Notes under the pieces: generated by a model
Seen by the model: the letters and a program-made list of their open reading frames with translations, nothing else
Told to the model about the DNA's origin: nothing
Databases searched by the model: none
From: JBBATK01 sp044228285
Lineage (GTDB): Bacteria; Bacteroidota; Ignavibacteria; Kapaibacteriales; NICIL-2
DNA length: 64,000 bases
NCBI GenBank assembly: GCA_044228285.1
Contig: JBGAVD010000005.1
Location: 416,752 to 480,751 of the forward strand
Direction: 5' to 3'
Part shown: positions 28,290-38,391 of the stretch, piece by piece
How positions within the stretch are numbered: the stretch's first letter is position 1
Layout of the letters: each line of letters begins with the position of its first letter
Program-made: the position numbers and the translations under genes

Positions 28290-29954
28290 ATGCCCCGACT
28301 TATCGGTAGCGAAATAGCACACGATCTTGGTTATGAGAAGAACTACGATCACAACAAGAATCTATTGCGAAAAATCGAAGCAGTTGCGGAAAAAACGCGA
28401 CTTGGAGGAGGCAAAAAGGCGCAGGAAAAGCACAAAGCCAAAGGAAAAATGACGGCGCGCGAGCGCATCGCTGCATTGATCGATGCTGATTCTCCTCTGC
28501 TCGAGGTTGGCTTACATGCAGCCCATGATATGTATGCTGAGCAAGGCGGTGCTCCGGGCGCAGGTGTCGTTGTTGTTATTGGAAAGATCCATGGTCGCGA
28601 ATGCATGATTGTAGCGAATGATGCTACTGTTAAAGCGGGAGCCTGGTTTCCAATGACCGCAAAGAAGAATATGCGAGCTCAAGAGATTGCCTTAGAGAAC
28701 CGCTTACCGATTATCTATCTGGTTGATAGTGCGGGTGTGTTTCTTCCTATGCAGGACGAGATTTTTCCCGATAAAGAGCACTTTGGTCGACAGTTCAGAA
28801 ACAACGCACAGTTGTCTGCTCTGGGCGTTCCCCAGATTGCAGCAATCATGGGTCCCTGCGTTGCAGGCGGAGCCTACTTACCGCTCATGAGTGATGAGGC
28901 GATCATCGTTGAGGGCACAGGTAGTGTGTTCCTAGCCGGTCCGGCACTTGTTGAAGCGGCTATTGGTGAGAAGACCGGCATAGAGCCGCTTGGTGGTGCC
29001 GACATGCACGCCAGTATAAGCGGAGTCATTGACTACAAAGTCAAAGATGACGCTGAGGCTCTTGCGACGATAAGATCCTTAGTCGAAAAGTTCTCGCCCT
29101 TGAAAGGACAGCATTCGTTGTTCTCTCGCGAAGAGTCGCGCCTTCCTGCATTCGATACTGACGAGATCTATGGCATCCTCTCTGCCGATCATTCGAAGCC
29201 TTACAGTACCTACCAGGTGCTCTCCAGAATTCTCGATGCCTCTGAGTTTGACGAGTATAAGGCTGAGTATGGTAAAACCTTGATCTGCGGATTTGGTCGA
29301 ATTGATGGCTGGGCTGTCGGCGTTGTAGCTAACAACCGTGAGATAGTAAGAAGTGGCAAGGGTGAAATGCAGGTTGGCGGTGTGATCTATTCTGATAGTG
29401 CAGACAAGGCAGCGCGATTCATCATGAACTGCAATCAGCGTGGTATTCCTCTGGTCTTTCTTCAGGATGTCACTGGCTTCATGGTTGGCACACGTGCAGA
29501 GCAAGGTGGCATCATTAAAGACGGTGCGAAGCTCGTGAATGCAGTTTCAAACTCTGTTGTTCCGAAGTTCACCTTTATTCTGGGTAATAGTTATGGAGCT
29601 GGCAACTACGCGATGTGCGGCAAAGCTTATGATCCACGACTCATCTATGCACTCCCTTCTGCAAACATTGCCGTTATGGGTGGCGCTCAAGCATCGAAGA
29701 CTATCCTTACTATTCGCTTAGCAAGTTTAGAACGCGATGGAAAGAAGTTGACAGAGGCTGAGCAACAAAAAGTTCTTAAGGATATTCAAGATCACTACGA
29801 CGCGACAACTACTCCATTGTATGCTGCGGCGCGATTATGGGTAGATGGCATTGTAGCGCCAACCGAGATACGGACCATAGTATCGACTGGCTTAGCTGTC
29901 GCTTCACACAATGATCATATCCCTGAATGGAAAGCTGGAGTGCTGCAAGTCTAG
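28290..29954 (+). CDS. pccB: Acyl-CoA (propionyl-CoA type) carboxylase, carboxyltransferase beta subunit
   Basis: Transfers the carboxyl group from biotin to acyl-CoA. It has the crotonase-like double domain of AccD/PCCB/MCCB enzymes: KKAQEKHKAKGKMTARERI near the N-terminus, IYLVDSAGVFLP, GPCVAGGAYLPLMSDEA, a GTGSVFLAGPALVEAAIGE loop, EPLGGADMHASISGVIDY, then the C-terminal VFLQDVTGFMVGTRAEQGGI and GNSYGAGNYAMCGKAYDP. 554 residues. Sequence alone does not separate propionyl- from methylcrotonyl-CoA specificity. The mutase/MeaB operon 24 kb away and the biotin carrier at 34 kb favour propionyl-CoA. The biotin carboxylase subunit is not in the window. Confidence 0.88.
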   Translation: MPRLIGSEIAHDLGYEKNYDHNKNLLRKIEAVAEKTRLGGGKKAQEKHKAKGKMTARERIAALIDADSPLLEVGLHAAHDMYAEQGGAPGAGVVVVIGKIHGRECMIVANDATVKAGAWFPMTAKKNMRAQEIALENRLPIIYLVDSAGVFLPMQDEIFPDKEHFGRQFRNNAQLSALGVPQIAAIMGPCVAGGAYLPLMSDEAIIVEGTGSVFLAGPALVEAAIGEKTGIEPLGGADMHASISGVIDYKVKDDAEALATIRSLVEKFSPLKGQHSLFSREESRLPAFDTDEIYGILSADHSKPYSTYQVLSRILDASEFDEYKAEYGKTLICGFGRIDGWAVGVVANNREIVRSGKGEMQVGGVIYSDSADKAARFIMNCNQRGIPLVFLQDVTGFMVGTRAEQGGIIKDGAKLVNAVSNSVVPKFTFILGNSYGAGNYAMCGKAYDPRLIYALPSANIAVMGGAQASKTILTIRLASLERDGKKLTEAEQQKVLKDIQDHYDATTTPLYAAARLWVDGIVAPTEIRTIVSTGLAVASHNDHIPEWKAGVLQV

Positions 29955-30089
29955 TGCCTACTCTTGTGACAACATTGTTAACTGCTCCTTTGAATAGTGC
30001 ATCACTGAGAACTACAGAAGCTGTTCTACCCTGAGGCTCTTGACCGTTCTTCTTACTTTCGTGAATCATCTTGCAACTAACTGAATCCT

Positions 30090-32390
30090 ATGTCAACACG
30101 AAATACACAAACAGCAACCTCTGCATTCACTCTACCGAAGTGGTTGCCCTTCGTACTTTTTGCCATAGCGACGCTTTTCTTTTTCCGCGCGCACATTTTT
30201 GGTTCAGCCTTCTTTTGGGATGACTTCTCGGAGTATGTGTATCCTGTGCGAGCCTTTGCTGCCAAGCATATGTCGCAAGGCGATATACCCTACTGGAATC
30301 CATACTCCTTCTGTGGCATGCCGTTTCAAGCCGACGTTCAATCAGCGCTGTTTTATCCTCCGCATCTTGTGTTGGATATGATCTCAGGTAGCGGTTCGTA
30401 TCCAATCCAGAACTTACAACTGCTTATTATTCTGCATTTCTTTATTGCGCAGTGTTCGATGTATCTGCTGTGTCGGAGGCTTGATGTTAGTATGGGAGGC
30501 GCCATGATCGCAGCCCTCAGCTATGGTTTCTCGGCACCCTTGGTACTTCATGCATTCCATCCCATGCAGGTGGAACACTTGGCTTGGTTCCCTCTCATTG
30601 CCAGCTTTCTCATAGCAGCCGTTCGCAATCGAAGCATGCTTCATTCTGTGATTGCTGGTATGCTTTTAGGAATGACGATGCTCAGTGGTTCACCGCAGAT
30701 GACTCTGTACATGGCTTTCAGCTTAGGAATTGTCGCCTTATGGTTTAGCGTATCAGCGATCGTACAGAAGAGCTCGACAACGACTCAAGGACTCTCCTCG
30801 TTTGCTTTAGGCGCGTTCTCATTGATCATTGGATTTGGCATTTTCTGCGTTCAGTACTTACCGGTGAAAGAGATTGCAGCTCTTTCGGAGCGTGCGGAGA
30901 TTTCCTATGAGAAAGCAAGTGTGGGTTCATTAGAGTACAAACAGTTGTACTGCACAACGGTGCCTAAGGCCTTTGGTAGTATGAGTCCCGAAGCATCCAA
31001 CAAAGCGCCATTCTTCCTTCATGATCGAGAATACTATTTGTACTGGGATACTGCCTTTTACTTCGGCGTCATTGCCTTCATGCTTGGCCTTTTCGGTGCG
31101 CTTCAACGGTGGCGCAGTTCGGAAGGGGCGCTCTTTCTTGGTCTGGCCGTTTTCGGATTTCTCTTTGCACTAGGATCGAACGGTTTCGTTTTTCCGATCT
31201 TCTTTGAGTTGCCCTTCTTCAACGCCCTGCGTATTCCGGCCCGTATGATGTTTCTTGTCGCCTTCTCGTTCTGCGTCTTAGCAGGTTTTGGCTTCGATGC
31301 ACTGACCCAACGAGTAAAGGGCAACACAGATCTCTACAAGCTTGTTGGGGCTGCTTCTCTGCCTGCCTTGTTCGCTCTTTTTGTAGCGACAGGCTCGGGC
31401 ATTCAAGTGCCGAGTGAAGCTATGGAGTCTATTATCCATGGCTATGGAACAACAGCTCTGCTGTTTGTTATTGCAACTTTTGTACTAATGTTTCTCATGC
31501 ACCGTGGGATCCTCTCGGCTAAGATTGCGGTCTGGGTATTTGCACTACTCGTGTTTGCCGACCTTTCCATGGCGCACGGCGACTTCAACACATCCAAATT
31601 GAATCCTGCAAAGGATGCAGCTGAGATGTTCAGTCCGGCACTACGCGAACAACTGATGCCTCAAAAACCAAACAACATCTTTCGCGTTTCCATGCGCGCA
31701 CCTGGTGTGATGGCTCTGAAACGCAACCAGGGAATGATTGACGGCGTGATGTTATATGAAGGATACAACCAGCTCCTGCTCGCAAAACGACATCCTCAAG
31801 TAGGCGACTTAAAGCGCATGCTCGATATGCTTGGAGTAAAGTATGAGATTGGTATCGATACACTTCGCAGAAGCGCTGCCTTTCGTCAGCGCCCTGATTA
31901 CTTCCCCAATGCGTGGATGGTCTATCAGCATAAGGATGCAACACCAGAGACAATTAAGAATGTGATGAAGGACACGAGCATTGACTATCGCTCCGTTGCC
32001 GTACTCGAGAGTCCACTGAGTGCCCAGCTCTGCAACAAAGTCTCATCTGAAGTACCACACAGTATTGTCTGTGATGAGTATGCCGATAATCACTCACACT
32101 ATACTGCAAACACGAATGAGTCTGCCCTCGTGTGCTTTTCCGAGATTTGGTATCCAGCTTGGAAGGTGTATGTAGATGGTGCGCCTGCAGAATGCGTGCA
32201 ACTCGACTATTGTTTCCGTGGAGTTGTCATTCCTGCAGGCAAGCACAGTATTGAGTGGCGCTATGAGTCGCAGAGTTTCAGACAAGGACTGATGATTACT
32301 CTTGGAACCCTAGTCCTCTGTGTAGGAATGTTCGTGGTTGTGCTTATGCGTGATCGTGGCACACGCACTGAGGGCGGATTCACGTCCTAA
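30090..32390 (+). CDS. YfhO-like polytopic membrane protein (GT-C type)
   Basis: A 766-residue protein with about 12 hydrophobic helices over the first about 490 residues and a soluble C-terminal domain. Near the N-terminus AFFWDDFSEYVYPVRAFAAKH and GDIPYWNPYSFCGMPFQADVQS give the W-D-x2-E/Y and P-W-N-P-Y pattern of the YfhO/DUF6044 family, thought to be GT-C glycosyltransferases that add sugar from a lipid carrier. In Bacillus, YfhO modifies lipoteichoic acid. The C-terminus includes YPAWKVYVDGAPAECVQLDYCFRGVVIPAGKH, as in family members. It ends with another hydrophobic helix. Acceptor unknown. Confidence 0.82.
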   Translation: MSTRNTQTATSAFTLPKWLPFVLFAIATLFFFRAHIFGSAFFWDDFSEYVYPVRAFAAKHMSQGDIPYWNPYSFCGMPFQADVQSALFYPPHLVLDMISGSGSYPIQNLQLLIILHFFIAQCSMYLLCRRLDVSMGGAMIAALSYGFSAPLVLHAFHPMQVEHLAWFPLIASFLIAAVRNRSMLHSVIAGMLLGMTMLSGSPQMTLYMAFSLGIVALWFSVSAIVQKSSTTTQGLSSFALGAFSLIIGFGIFCVQYLPVKEIAALSERAEISYEKASVGSLEYKQLYCTTVPKAFGSMSPEASNKAPFFLHDREYYLYWDTAFYFGVIAFMLGLFGALQRWRSSEGALFLGLAVFGFLFALGSNGFVFPIFFELPFFNALRIPARMMFLVAFSFCVLAGFGFDALTQRVKGNTDLYKLVGAASLPALFALFVATGSGIQVPSEAMESIIHGYGTTALLFVIATFVLMFLMHRGILSAKIAVWVFALLVFADLSMAHGDFNTSKLNPAKDAAEMFSPALREQLMPQKPNNIFRVSMRAPGVMALKRNQGMIDGVMLYEGYNQLLLAKRHPQVGDLKRMLDMLGVKYEIGIDTLRRSAAFRQRPDYFPNAWMVYQHKDATPETIKNVMKDTSIDYRSVAVLESPLSAQLCNKVSSEVPHSIVCDEYADNHSHYTANTNESALVCFSEIWYPAWKVYVDGAPAECVQLDYCFRGVVIPAGKHSIEWRYESQSFRQGLMITLGTLVLCVGMFVVVLMRDRGTRTEGGFTS

Positions 32391-32559
32391 GCGCGAGCAC
32401 AGAGTTCAGTGCTAAGAAGATCCAACACACTGCATCGAGTTGAGTGTAGACACAGTTTTCTTTCTACCCACAACTGCTCGTTTACCCAGTATTTCATTTG
32501 AAGTCGAGACAGAGATCAAAACACAGTATTCACAGACTTTTACTTCATAGGATCAAATC

Positions 32560-33243
32560 ATGATACGTGCCGTTGTTTTTGACTTAGACAATACGTTAGT
32601 AGATTTTATGGCTATGAAGCGTCAAGCTGTGGATGCTGCCATCACAGCAATGATCGACGCAGGCTTGGATCTAACCTTCGATAAAATCAAGTCGCACATC
32701 GATTCCATCTACCGTGAGCAAGGAATCGAGTACCAGCGAGTGTTTGACCAATTACTGCAAGAGTGTCTTGGCTATCTTGATCACCGAATTCTCTCGTCCG
32801 GGATCATAGCCTATCGTCGTGCCCGTGAAGCAGCTCTTAGACCCTATCCTCACGTAACAGCTACCTTAATGCAGCTCGTTAAGAAAGGTGTGCGTCTTGG
32901 AGTAGTATCCGATGCCCCTTCGCGCGAGGCATGGCTGCGTCTGTGTTACATGAATTTTCATCACTTGTTTGATGCAGTTGTCACTTATGACGACACAAAC
33001 GAGCGCAAGCCTAGTCCAAAACCGTTCCTGGCTGCTCTCAAGAGTCTTGATGTAGAACCGCATGAAGCAATGATGGTTGGTGACTGGGCGGAGCGCGACA
33101 TGGTTGGCGCGAAGAATGTAGGGATGCACACAGCCTTCGCCAAGTACGGTGACTCCTTTGGAAACCAGAATGTCACTGCGGACCATATACTTGAGGACAT
33201 AAGCGATATTCTCAAGATCGTTGACTCACGAAACGCGTCGTAA
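32560..33243 (+). CDS. HAD-superfamily hydrolase, subfamily IA
   Basis: Phosphatase or dehalogenase-type enzyme. Motif I is VVFDLDNTLVDF (Asp8 nucleophile, Asp10), motif II is VVSDAPS, the lysine motif is ERKPSPKPF, and motif IV is MVGDWAERDMVGAKNVGM. A helical cap separates motifs I and II. At 227 residues it resembles the YjjG/PGP-like group; the substrate is not predictable. AGGA lies before the ATG. It is followed by def after about 80 bases. Confidence 0.86.
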   Translation: MIRAVVFDLDNTLVDFMAMKRQAVDAAITAMIDAGLDLTFDKIKSHIDSIYREQGIEYQRVFDQLLQECLGYLDHRILSSGIIAYRRAREAALRPYPHVTATLMQLVKKGVRLGVVSDAPSREAWLRLCYMNFHHLFDAVVTYDDTNERKPSPKPFLAALKSLDVEPHEAMMVGDWAERDMVGAKNVGMHTAFAKYGDSFGNQNVTADHILEDISDILKIVDSRNAS

Positions 33244-33325
33244 CTTTGCAAACAGTCTAGGAGAACTAGGTGCCGATCTCCAAATGACTGTTCAATTTCT
33301 TACTTGATATTACGTCTCTTTTGCC

Positions 33326-33874
33326 ATGATTCTGCCTATATACGTCTACAATCACCCCATCCTTCGCCAGAAAGCTCAGAATGTTGAGAACATCACCGAA
33401 GAGCTACAGCTTTTTATAGAGAACATGTTTGAGACGATGCGCAATGCCAATGGGATTGGATTGGCTGCTAATCAGGTTGGAAGTTCGGCTGCGATTAATA
33501 TCATCGACATCTCTGATCTCGACGAGGGTGAAGGTACTCGTCCCATGACACTGATCAATCCAGTAGTCGAGGCTTTTTCGGGCGATGAAGTTGAACACGA
33601 AGAAGGTTGTTTGAGTGTACCTGACCTGAGAGACATCGTGTACCGTCCCTCAGCAATTCAAGTCCGCTATCTAGATGAGAAACTGCGGGAACAAGTTCTG
33701 GAAACAGATGGTTTGCTCGCTCGCGTTATACAACATGAAGTTGACCATCTCAATGGCATCTATTTCATGGAGCGTTTGTCGCCTGTGAAACGAGCTCTAG
33801 CGAAGAACAAGCTTCGCAGAATTGAACGCGGACAAATTGAGCCGGACTACCCAGTGGTCAATGCGACGAAGTAA
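33326..33874 (+). CDS. def: Peptide deformylase
   Basis: Removes the formyl group from nascent proteins. All three signature motifs are present: GIGLAANQ (43-50), EGCLSVP (93-99, with Cys95 the metal ligand) and HEVDH (137-141) with NG following. At 182 residues it is the type I form. It converges with the biotin-carrier gene, with an imperfect hairpin (33937-33979) spanning the region between and over the carrier stop codon. Confidence 0.96.
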   Translation: MILPIYVYNHPILRQKAQNVENITEELQLFIENMFETMRNANGIGLAANQVGSSAAINIIDISDLDEGEGTRPMTLINPVVEAFSGDEVEHEEGCLSVPDLRDIVYRPSAIQVRYLDEKLREQVLETDGLLARVIQHEVDHLNGIYFMERLSPVKRALAKNKLRRIERGQIEPDYPVVNATK

Positions 33875-33970
33875 AACCGCGTTGATAGTGCTGCGCATCC
33901 ATTCAGTATCGCTAGTTCGAAACACCTTAGATTTGTGACGCACGTGCCGAGCATAGGTGCAATGCTCTAT

Positions 33971-34507
33971 CTATGCGTCAGCCGTTTGTGTTGGTGGCTC
34001 AACAATGCAAAGCAAAGATCCCTTCTCAACAGCCGAACCTTCTTGGAACTCCAAACTCTGTATGGTTCCGGTTGCAGGTGCTTTGATAATGTTCTCCATT
34101 TTCATCGCTTCAAGAATGAAGAGCTTCTCTCCTTTACGAACGCTTTGTCCGTTGTGCACAACAATCTGCTTCAAGAGACCTGGCATAGGAGCTTGAACTT
34201 TGATTTTCTGTTGCACAGCAACCATGCTCTCGCGCAACACTGCTGCAAAGCGGTCATAGCTAGCGTCACTGACTTTCAGCGAGTAGGTATAGCCCTGCCA
34301 AGAAATCTCAACAATTCCTCTTGTACTCGTTTTAATCAAGGCTTCACGCACAACATCTCCGAGATGAACTCGGAACAGATTCTGATGGCCATGCGCTGGC
34401 TCAATGCGTACAACTTCTCCGCTCTTTAGCTGAACACTGGCATTGTCACTGACAACTTCCAATGTCATCTCTTCATTCCACTCGGGCACGACTTTATAGC
34501 TATTCAT
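33971..34507 (-). CDS. Biotin carboxyl carrier protein subunit of an acyl-CoA carboxylase
   Basis: The C-terminal about 75 residues form a biotinyl domain with APMPGLL and EAMKMEN, where Lys136 is the biotinylated residue. The N-terminal 95 residues are a separate beta-rich part, with the pattern MTLEVVSDNASVQLKSGEVV, as in carriers of propionyl/methylcrotonyl-type carboxylases of this lineage. 178 residues. It starts 12 bases after the GT2 gene, so transcribed with it. It would serve the carboxyltransferase at 28.3 kb. The biotin carboxylase is missing here. Confidence 0.88.
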   Translation of the reverse strand: MNSYKVVPEWNEEMTLEVVSDNASVQLKSGEVVRIEPAHGHQNLFRVHLGDVVREALIKTSTRGIVEISWQGYTYSLKVSDASYDRFAAVLRESMVAVQQKIKVQAPMPGLLKQIVVHNGQSVRKGEKLFILEAMKMENIIKAPATGTIQSLEFQEGSAVEKGSLLCIVEPPTQTADA

Positions 34508-34519
34508 GAATAGGATCCT

Positions 34520-35224
34520 TTAGCGATGCAGTTTTTTAATACGAAAGATTTCGCTCAGAGTTCGCAATGAGTCGCGAATTGGATTAAGACGTGAGCGCTC
34601 GTCATTGTACCAATCCACAGCGACTTGTTCAATGCGGAGGCCGGCGCGACGAGCCAAGAAGAGCAACTCCACATCAAAACCAAAACCATCTATCTTCATT
34701 TGTGAAAACAGGTCGACCGTTGCTTTTGCTTTGAGTCCCTTGAATCCACACTGAGTGTCTTCAATTCCATTCAGTACAAAAGCACTGATAACCTTGTTCC
34801 CTAGTACTCCAATGAGTTCACGATACCATGGCTGATGTATCTTCAAACTTGATGCATCAAGGCGACGACTTCCAATGCACACATCAGCGCCAGCTCGCAG
34901 TGCATCCAGAACTTTGGGCAGTTCGCGTATGGGCGTTGAGAAATCCGCGTCGCTAAACACTCGATACTCACCTTTGGCTGCCAGCATTCCCGTGCGAACC
35001 GCTGCACCCTTCCCAGCATTCTTAGGAAGGACTATACATTGAACTCGAGGGGCATAGTGATGAACAATGCGAACAGTATCATCGCTTGAGCCGTCGTCCA
35101 CAACAAGAATCTCCCAGCTATAGTCCTGCTGAGCCAAATAGTCTAAGGCCGAATCCAAGGATGAGCTGATGCGCTCTGCCTCATTATATGCAGGAATGAC
35201 GAAAGAGAGATCAACTTGTGCCAT
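34520..35224 (-). CDS. Family 2 glycosyltransferase, dolichyl-phosphate-glucose synthase-like
   Basis: Transfers a sugar from a nucleotide donor, probably to a polyprenyl phosphate, at the cytoplasmic face. The GT-A fold starts with DLSFVIPAYNEAERI, then the nucleotide-binding VVDDGSSDDT (42-50) and the FSDADFSTPI segment holding the DxD-type site. ENTQCGFKGLKA-like residues (DTQCGFKGLKAKA) match the ALG5/DPG synthase group. 234 residues, with no C-terminal membrane helices. It could supply lipid-linked sugar to GT117 or YfhO-type enzymes encoded nearby; that link is inferred. Confidence 0.87.
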   Translation of the reverse strand: MAQVDLSFVIPAYNEAERISSSLDSALDYLAQQDYSWEILVVDDGSSDDTVRIVHHYAPRVQCIVLPKNAGKGAAVRTGMLAAKGEYRVFSDADFSTPIRELPKVLDALRAGADVCIGSRRLDASSLKIHQPWYRELIGVLGNKVISAFVLNGIEDTQCGFKGLKAKATVDLFSQMKIDGFGFDVELLFLARRAGLRIEQVAVDWYNDERSRLNPIRDSLRTLSEIFRIKKLHR

Positions 35225-35243
35225 ACGACGAAATTCTCACTAA

Positions 35244-35270
35244 AAAAGAAGCGGCGCGATTCCGCGCCGC
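35244..35270 (-). terminator. Rho-independent terminator of the GT117 gene
   Basis: Perfect 8-bp GC-only stem (35251-35258 with 35263-35270, ATTC loop). The minus-strand transcript continues into CUUCUUUUUU. It lies between the GT117 stop and the next gene on the same strand, so it separates GT117 from the GT2-carrier pair. Confidence 0.8.
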
Positions 35271-35322
35271 CTCAGCAATACTTTTCAAATTGAACTAGCG
35301 CATCGCTGCACTAGGCTCAGAA

Positions 35323-38300
35323 TTACATCTGTGGAGGCACAGCGACTTCGCCAGCTTGTATCTGTAAATCGTCCATGAACTTCATCATCTCCTGCATGTA
35401 CACATAACCGCCCTGAGATTGATCAGGTGGCTGACGATTCATTAACTCGCGAGTTGCAACCAATGCCTCTTTTGCTTGACCATTGGCAGCCTGCAAACGC
35501 ATTGCCATCGCATCACGACGGAACTTTGCGCGCGGGTTATCGCCTACAAGTTGGACATATTGTTGCAATGCAAGATTCGCCGCGTTCTGATCACCAAGTA
35601 ATACGTGTGCATCGCAGAGGAACAGTGCAGGAGGATAATCTCGTGATCGAGCACCATTCTCATACTTTGCCAAAGCAGGTTTGCTGAGAATAGCCGAACA
35701 ACGATCAACGACCAGTTGAGCATACTCTTTTGCCTTTTCCCGCTGACCACAAACCAAGTAGAAATCAGCAACATTCAGCATGTCGATATAGCTCATTGGG
35801 AACTGCTTTGGTGAGATCATCTCACGAAGCTTATCTAATACGGCAGCTGCCTTCTTCGTATCTCGCTTTTCCTGGAGAATAAAGTTCGCATACTGCATAT
35901 AGATTCGACGATAGCTATCCAAATAGTTGCGATGATGCTCATCATAATAGACCGGCGAATCATTCATATTCCGCAGCTTGAACCCATAATGTGCTTCCGT
36001 GTATGATTCGTTATCTGCTAGTGGATGCATGAGACATTGGTCCATAACACTCTCGTTCACCGACATACCTGTTACTCCAGCACGTTGCTGTACTGGACAG
36101 ATACGGTATGCCATACCTTCAAGACGACAGAAGTCAGACAGGCCAACAAAGGTCTCACTGCCAGGATAGCCGGCAGTTGTTGAGAAATAGAGTGGTCTTT
36201 CAAAGCGAGTCGTTTGCAAAATGTCGAGGATTAACTTGTCCTGTACCTTCGACAAGTACATCTGCTTTCCACCTTCACCAGTCCCATACTTTGAACCAGC
36301 AAAGGTAAAGTTCATGGTGCCACGACCAATGATACTCGAGTCATTTGTAAACTCGGCGAGGATCGCAGGAGCAACCTTAATGCTCACTTGCTTTGCCTCT
36401 TCAAGACTATAACTCAAAGCTTGATCACTGTTCTCATCCACGAGCAACGTCTCGTCAGGGAACGATAGTGGAATCTTCTTTGCTCCCCATGGCTCGTGGT
36501 TCTTCAACTGTTCGACGTACCAAAGAGTATTACCCAAGCTTAAGTTGACGCAGCGGATGTCACGACGAACACCATCAACATCCTGCAAATACCACACTGG
36601 AAATGTATCGTTGTCACCATTGGTAAACAGGATCGCGTCTTTCGCACAGCTCTGGAGGATGTTGTAACAGTAGTCGTAAGGCAAGTAGTTGCCTGCACGA
36701 CTGTGCATTTTCCAACCACCTGCTGCCATGTTGATTGGCACGAGAACGAGTGAACCGAGTACAACTGCGGCAGCCAAAGCTGTCGATTTTGTTTTTTGCT
36801 GCAGAGTTTCAATAATGGCATAGACACCGAGGCCAATCCATAAACACCACACCATAAACGAGCCAGCATAGAAGTAGTCTCGTTCGCGCGGCTGAGGATT
36901 CTGTTGATTCTGAGCTATTGCTGCAAGTACTCCCATCATGAGGAAGGTGACAACATACACCCATGCCATCTTAGGGTCAACTTTGAAATGAAAGAAAATA
37001 CCAATCATTCCAAACAGCAAGGGCAGGGCAAAAAAGCGTATTGGAAACATACTCTTAAAGCCACTGTTGAAGTTCCGAGTGTCAGATTCCGCTGAGCTAA
37101 TAAAGGTCGCTGGTGAATCTTGAAGGTCACTACTTCGACCCACAAAATTCCAGAAGAAGTAGCGCAGATACATGTGATAGATTTGGTAGTCGAACAGGTA
37201 GTTCAACTCCCCCGCCATATTGAGCTTCGTAACCTTCGGAATAGTCACTTCACGTCCGTCATTTCTCATCACCGGCTCTTCGGTTGGCTCATACCACTTA
37301 CCGTACTCTTTGTAGAGACGAATCTTCTCCGCGTCACGAGTTTCATAACGACGTGGAAGTACAAGTGGCGCAGCGCCGTACTGCTCACGACCAATGTACG
37401 ATAAAAGTGAGGCAAAGGTCTTTGGTGCATTCTCATTCATTGGAGGATTAGCCTGAGAACGCAACAACAAGTGAGCATAGGTGGTGTAGCCCATGAGTAC
37501 GAGCACAAAAGCGCTCGCCATCAAGCTCATCCACTTAATCTTGCGTGTATAGCCATAGAACACTCCAAACAAAGCGCCGAGAATAACAAGGATAGCCAAA
37601 ATGCGGACCCAGTCCTCGCCAGCAACCGCATACTCCATGAGCTCATTGCGCATGGGTAGGTTGCCCGCCATCATCGTAGGCATCCAGAACACAATGATCT
37701 TGTAGATGACAACAAACGTGATTAAGCTGATACCTGAGGCAACGGCGAAACTTGTATAGCTAAAGGTGTACTTGCGGAAATAGACAAGATAGACGATGGA
37801 GAAAATGGCGAGCAGTGCCAACAAGTGCACGCCAATGCTCAAACCAAGCAAATAAGCAATACCAAGAAGATAGCGTTCGTGTCCTGGATTGTCAGCCTCT
37901 TCCCACCAACGCATCATCAGATAAATAACGATCTGTACGAACAGAGATGAAGACGCGTACACTTCTGACTCAACTCCGTTGAACCAAAAGGTATCACTGA
38001 AGTTCAGACCAAGTGCACCGATGAAGGCAGAGCCAAACACCAGGAGCGCATCATTCATGTTCTCAATACCCTTCTTACGGAAGGCATTGATCACCATCAC
38101 GATGGTCAAATACAGGAGCCAAACTGTCACTGCACTAGCAACAACAGATACATAGTTCACTCGAACTCCAGTATCTGCTGGGTCCCCAATTGGGAGCATG
38201 TGAAAGAGCTTCCCAATCATCAGGAACAAAGGTGCACCTGGTGGGTGCGGCACTTGCTGATGCACAGTTGCTGCAGTAAACTCACCACAGTCCCAAAATG

Positions 38301-38391
38301 GTACAGTGGGCTGCACGGTCAGTCCATAGGTAATCAAGGAGATTAAAAGGACGCCAGCGCCAAAAATCTGATGTAGTTTCTTCGTGTTCAT
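35323..38391 (-). CDS. DUF2723 / GT117 protein O-mannosyltransferase-like membrane protein with C-terminal repeats
   Basis: A 1022-residue membrane protein. It starts with GVLLISLITYGLTVQPTVPFWDCGEF and HQVPHPPGAPLF, the DUF2723 signature (the acidic WDCGEF segment and HPPG loop fit GT-C enzymes). About 10-13 hydrophobic helices span roughly 1-565. A soluble region follows with KDAILFTNGDNDTFPVWYLQ, then helical TPR-like repeats at the C-terminus (about 850-1010). GT117 members are restricted mainly to Bacteroidota relatives and are proposed to glycosylate proteins or envelope sugars. Preceded by a 260-base non-coding stretch and followed by its terminator. Confidence 0.88.
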   Translation of the reverse strand: MNTKKLHQIFGAGVLLISLITYGLTVQPTVPFWDCGEFTAATVHQQVPHPPGAPLFLMIGKLFHMLPIGDPADTGVRVNYVSVVASAVTVWLLYLTIVMVINAFRKKGIENMNDALLVFGSAFIGALGLNFSDTFWFNGVESEVYASSSLFVQIVIYLMMRWWEEADNPGHERYLLGIAYLLGLSIGVHLLALLAIFSIVYLVYFRKYTFSYTSFAVASGISLITFVVIYKIIVFWMPTMMAGNLPMRNELMEYAVAGEDWVRILAILVILGALFGVFYGYTRKIKWMSLMASAFVLVLMGYTTYAHLLLRSQANPPMNENAPKTFASLLSYIGREQYGAAPLVLPRRYETRDAEKIRLYKEYGKWYEPTEEPVMRNDGREVTIPKVTKLNMAGELNYLFDYQIYHMYLRYFFWNFVGRSSDLQDSPATFISSAESDTRNFNSGFKSMFPIRFFALPLLFGMIGIFFHFKVDPKMAWVYVVTFLMMGVLAAIAQNQQNPQPRERDYFYAGSFMVWCLWIGLGVYAIIETLQQKTKSTALAAAVVLGSLVLVPINMAAGGWKMHSRAGNYLPYDYCYNILQSCAKDAILFTNGDNDTFPVWYLQDVDGVRRDIRCVNLSLGNTLWYVEQLKNHEPWGAKKIPLSFPDETLLVDENSDQALSYSLEEAKQVSIKVAPAILAEFTNDSSIIGRGTMNFTFAGSKYGTGEGGKQMYLSKVQDKLILDILQTTRFERPLYFSTTAGYPGSETFVGLSDFCRLEGMAYRICPVQQRAGVTGMSVNESVMDQCLMHPLADNESYTEAHYGFKLRNMNDSPVYYDEHHRNYLDSYRRIYMQYANFILQEKRDTKKAAAVLDKLREMISPKQFPMSYIDMLNVADFYLVCGQREKAKEYAQLVVDRCSAILSKPALAKYENGARSRDYPPALFLCDAHVLLGDQNAANLALQQYVQLVGDNPRAKFRRDAMAMRLQAANGQAKEALVATRELMNRQPPDQSQGGYVYMQEMMKFMDDLQIQAGEVAVPPQM

